A stretch of DNA of 64,000 nucleotides from Microstegium vimineum (taxonomy: Eukaryota; Streptophyta; Magnoliopsida; Poales; Poaceae): positions 25,874,723-25,938,722 of the forward strand of contig CM039119.1 in the NCBI GenBank assembly GCA_022036555.1, written 5' to 3'. Made by a program: the position numbers and the translations under genes. Positions 63,432-64,000 of the stretch are shown here, in pieces. Position 1 is the stretch's first letter; the number at the start of each line of letters is the position of its first letter. The notes beneath the pieces were generated by a model. It was not told the origin of the DNA and did not search any database. It saw only the letters and a program-made list of their open reading frames with translations.

Positions 63432-64000
63432 ATGAGCGGTTTCCAACTACCGGGGAACTATCTAGAAGATCTCGAGCAGTTGTTGAGGAGGACTAGACGT
63501 CGTCAAGTTCCCCCTCAGAGGTTCATTTCGACCCAGAATCCGTTCAAGGAAGAAGGCTCTACACCACCACTCAAGGAAGCTATGGCCCAGAAGGCGATCT
63601 CTGACTTCTCGGCTCCGTCTGCTACCCACGTAGCTCAGGGTCCCGAGGTCAACTTCGGGGATGCCACCTTCGAGCTGAAGCCTAACTTGAGCCACATGGT
63701 GCAGGCCAATTTATTTTGCGGGAAACCTCATGAGGATGCCAATGCTCATCTCCAGCACTTCATAAAGTTATGTGGCACATTTACTATCAAGGGAGTGGCG
63801 TCTGACGCCATTCGCCTTCATCTTTTCCCATTCTCGCTATTAGGAAAGGCGAAGCAATGGTTCTACGCCCACAAAGAAGAAGCCACTACATGGGAGAGGT
63901 GTGCTAACGCATTCCTCAAGAAGTTCTTCCCGATGGGCAAAACTAATGCTCTTCGTGGAAAGATCTCAAGCTTCCAACAACAATCTGACGAGACGATTCC
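63432..64000 (+). CDS. Ty3-gypsy gag, N-terminal part (runs off window)
   Basis: ATG at 63432 opens a frame without stops to the window end (189 codons). The protein begins MSGFQLPGNYLEDLEQLLRR and contains the Retrotrans_gag core: ANLFCGKPHEDANAHLQHFI, AIRLHLFPFSLLGKAKQWFY and FLKKFFPMGKTNALRGKISS. This, with the GCCGTTGCCGGGGA-type primer site, points to the Athila/Tat lineage. It is the only intact retroelement frame in the window, though only the start is visible. Codon use is balanced, unlike the GC-rich copia elements. A minus-strand frame over the same bases is a shadow. Confidence 0.9.
   Translation, partial: MSGFQLPGNYLEDLEQLLRRTRRRQVPPQRFISTQNPFKEEGSTPPLKEAMAQKAISDFSAPSATHVAQGPEVNFGDATFELKPNLSHMVQANLFCGKPHEDANAHLQHFIKLCGTFTIKGVASDAIRLHLFPFSLLGKAKQWFYAHKEEATTWERCANAFLKKFFPMGKTNALRGKISSFQQQSDETI

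Noticed and set aside
63462..63695. 77-codon minus-strand frame over the gypsy gag
   Set aside because: The plus-strand frame is a clear gag core and stays open to the window end.

Overview
This is a plant nuclear window, almost certainly from a grass with a repeat-rich genome. Evidence is one intron-rich host gene on the minus strand, clearly a plastid NhaD-type Na+/H+ antiporter (NHD1), buried in LTR retrotransposons of cereal type (Sirevirus-like and other Ty1-copia, Athila/Tat-like Ty3-gypsy), an RTE LINE, L1 fragments and many MITEs. A run of exactly 100 Ns (28276-28375) marks a scaffold gap. I cannot name the species from sequence alone.

The host gene: nine coding exons of NHD1 are readable between 60369 (start codon) and 14029 (stop). 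All splice junctions examined have GT/AG ends and compatible phases. Coding sequence is about 1.4 kb of a 46.3 kb gene. The exon or exons for roughly 85-105 residues between 28408 and 19115 are not in the sequence and probably lie in the gap. Each of the five long introns holds transposons: a copia remnant (15.1-18.5 kb), copia A with a Sirevirus solo LTR nested in it (19.5-27.3 kb), a stack of B-type LTR, Sirevirus, copia C and copia A remnant (28.9-42.3 kb), a complete copia D plus copia E, an L1 tail and two MITEs (42.9-53.5 kb), and an L1 split by a three-LTR composite (54.0-56.8 kb).

Left of the gene (1-13.9 kb): Sirevirus-like LTRs in opposite orientations around a decayed transposon gene with coiled-coil character and a 49-bp tandem repeat; a full-length RTE LINE (9660-12939, minus strand) with an 18-bp target duplication; then MITEs close to the NHD1 stop codon. 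Right of the gene (60.4-64 kb): two small DNA elements crowd the promoter, followed by the 5' LTR, primer-binding site and open gag of a Ty3-gypsy element that runs off the window.

No operon, CRISPR, tRNA or rRNA is present. The most noteworthy points are the TE-inflated antiporter gene, the exon-boundary duplication later split by copia D, the LTR-LTR-internal-LTR composite inside one 5-bp target duplication, and the element-specific palindromic repeat families in the Sirevirus-like LTRs.
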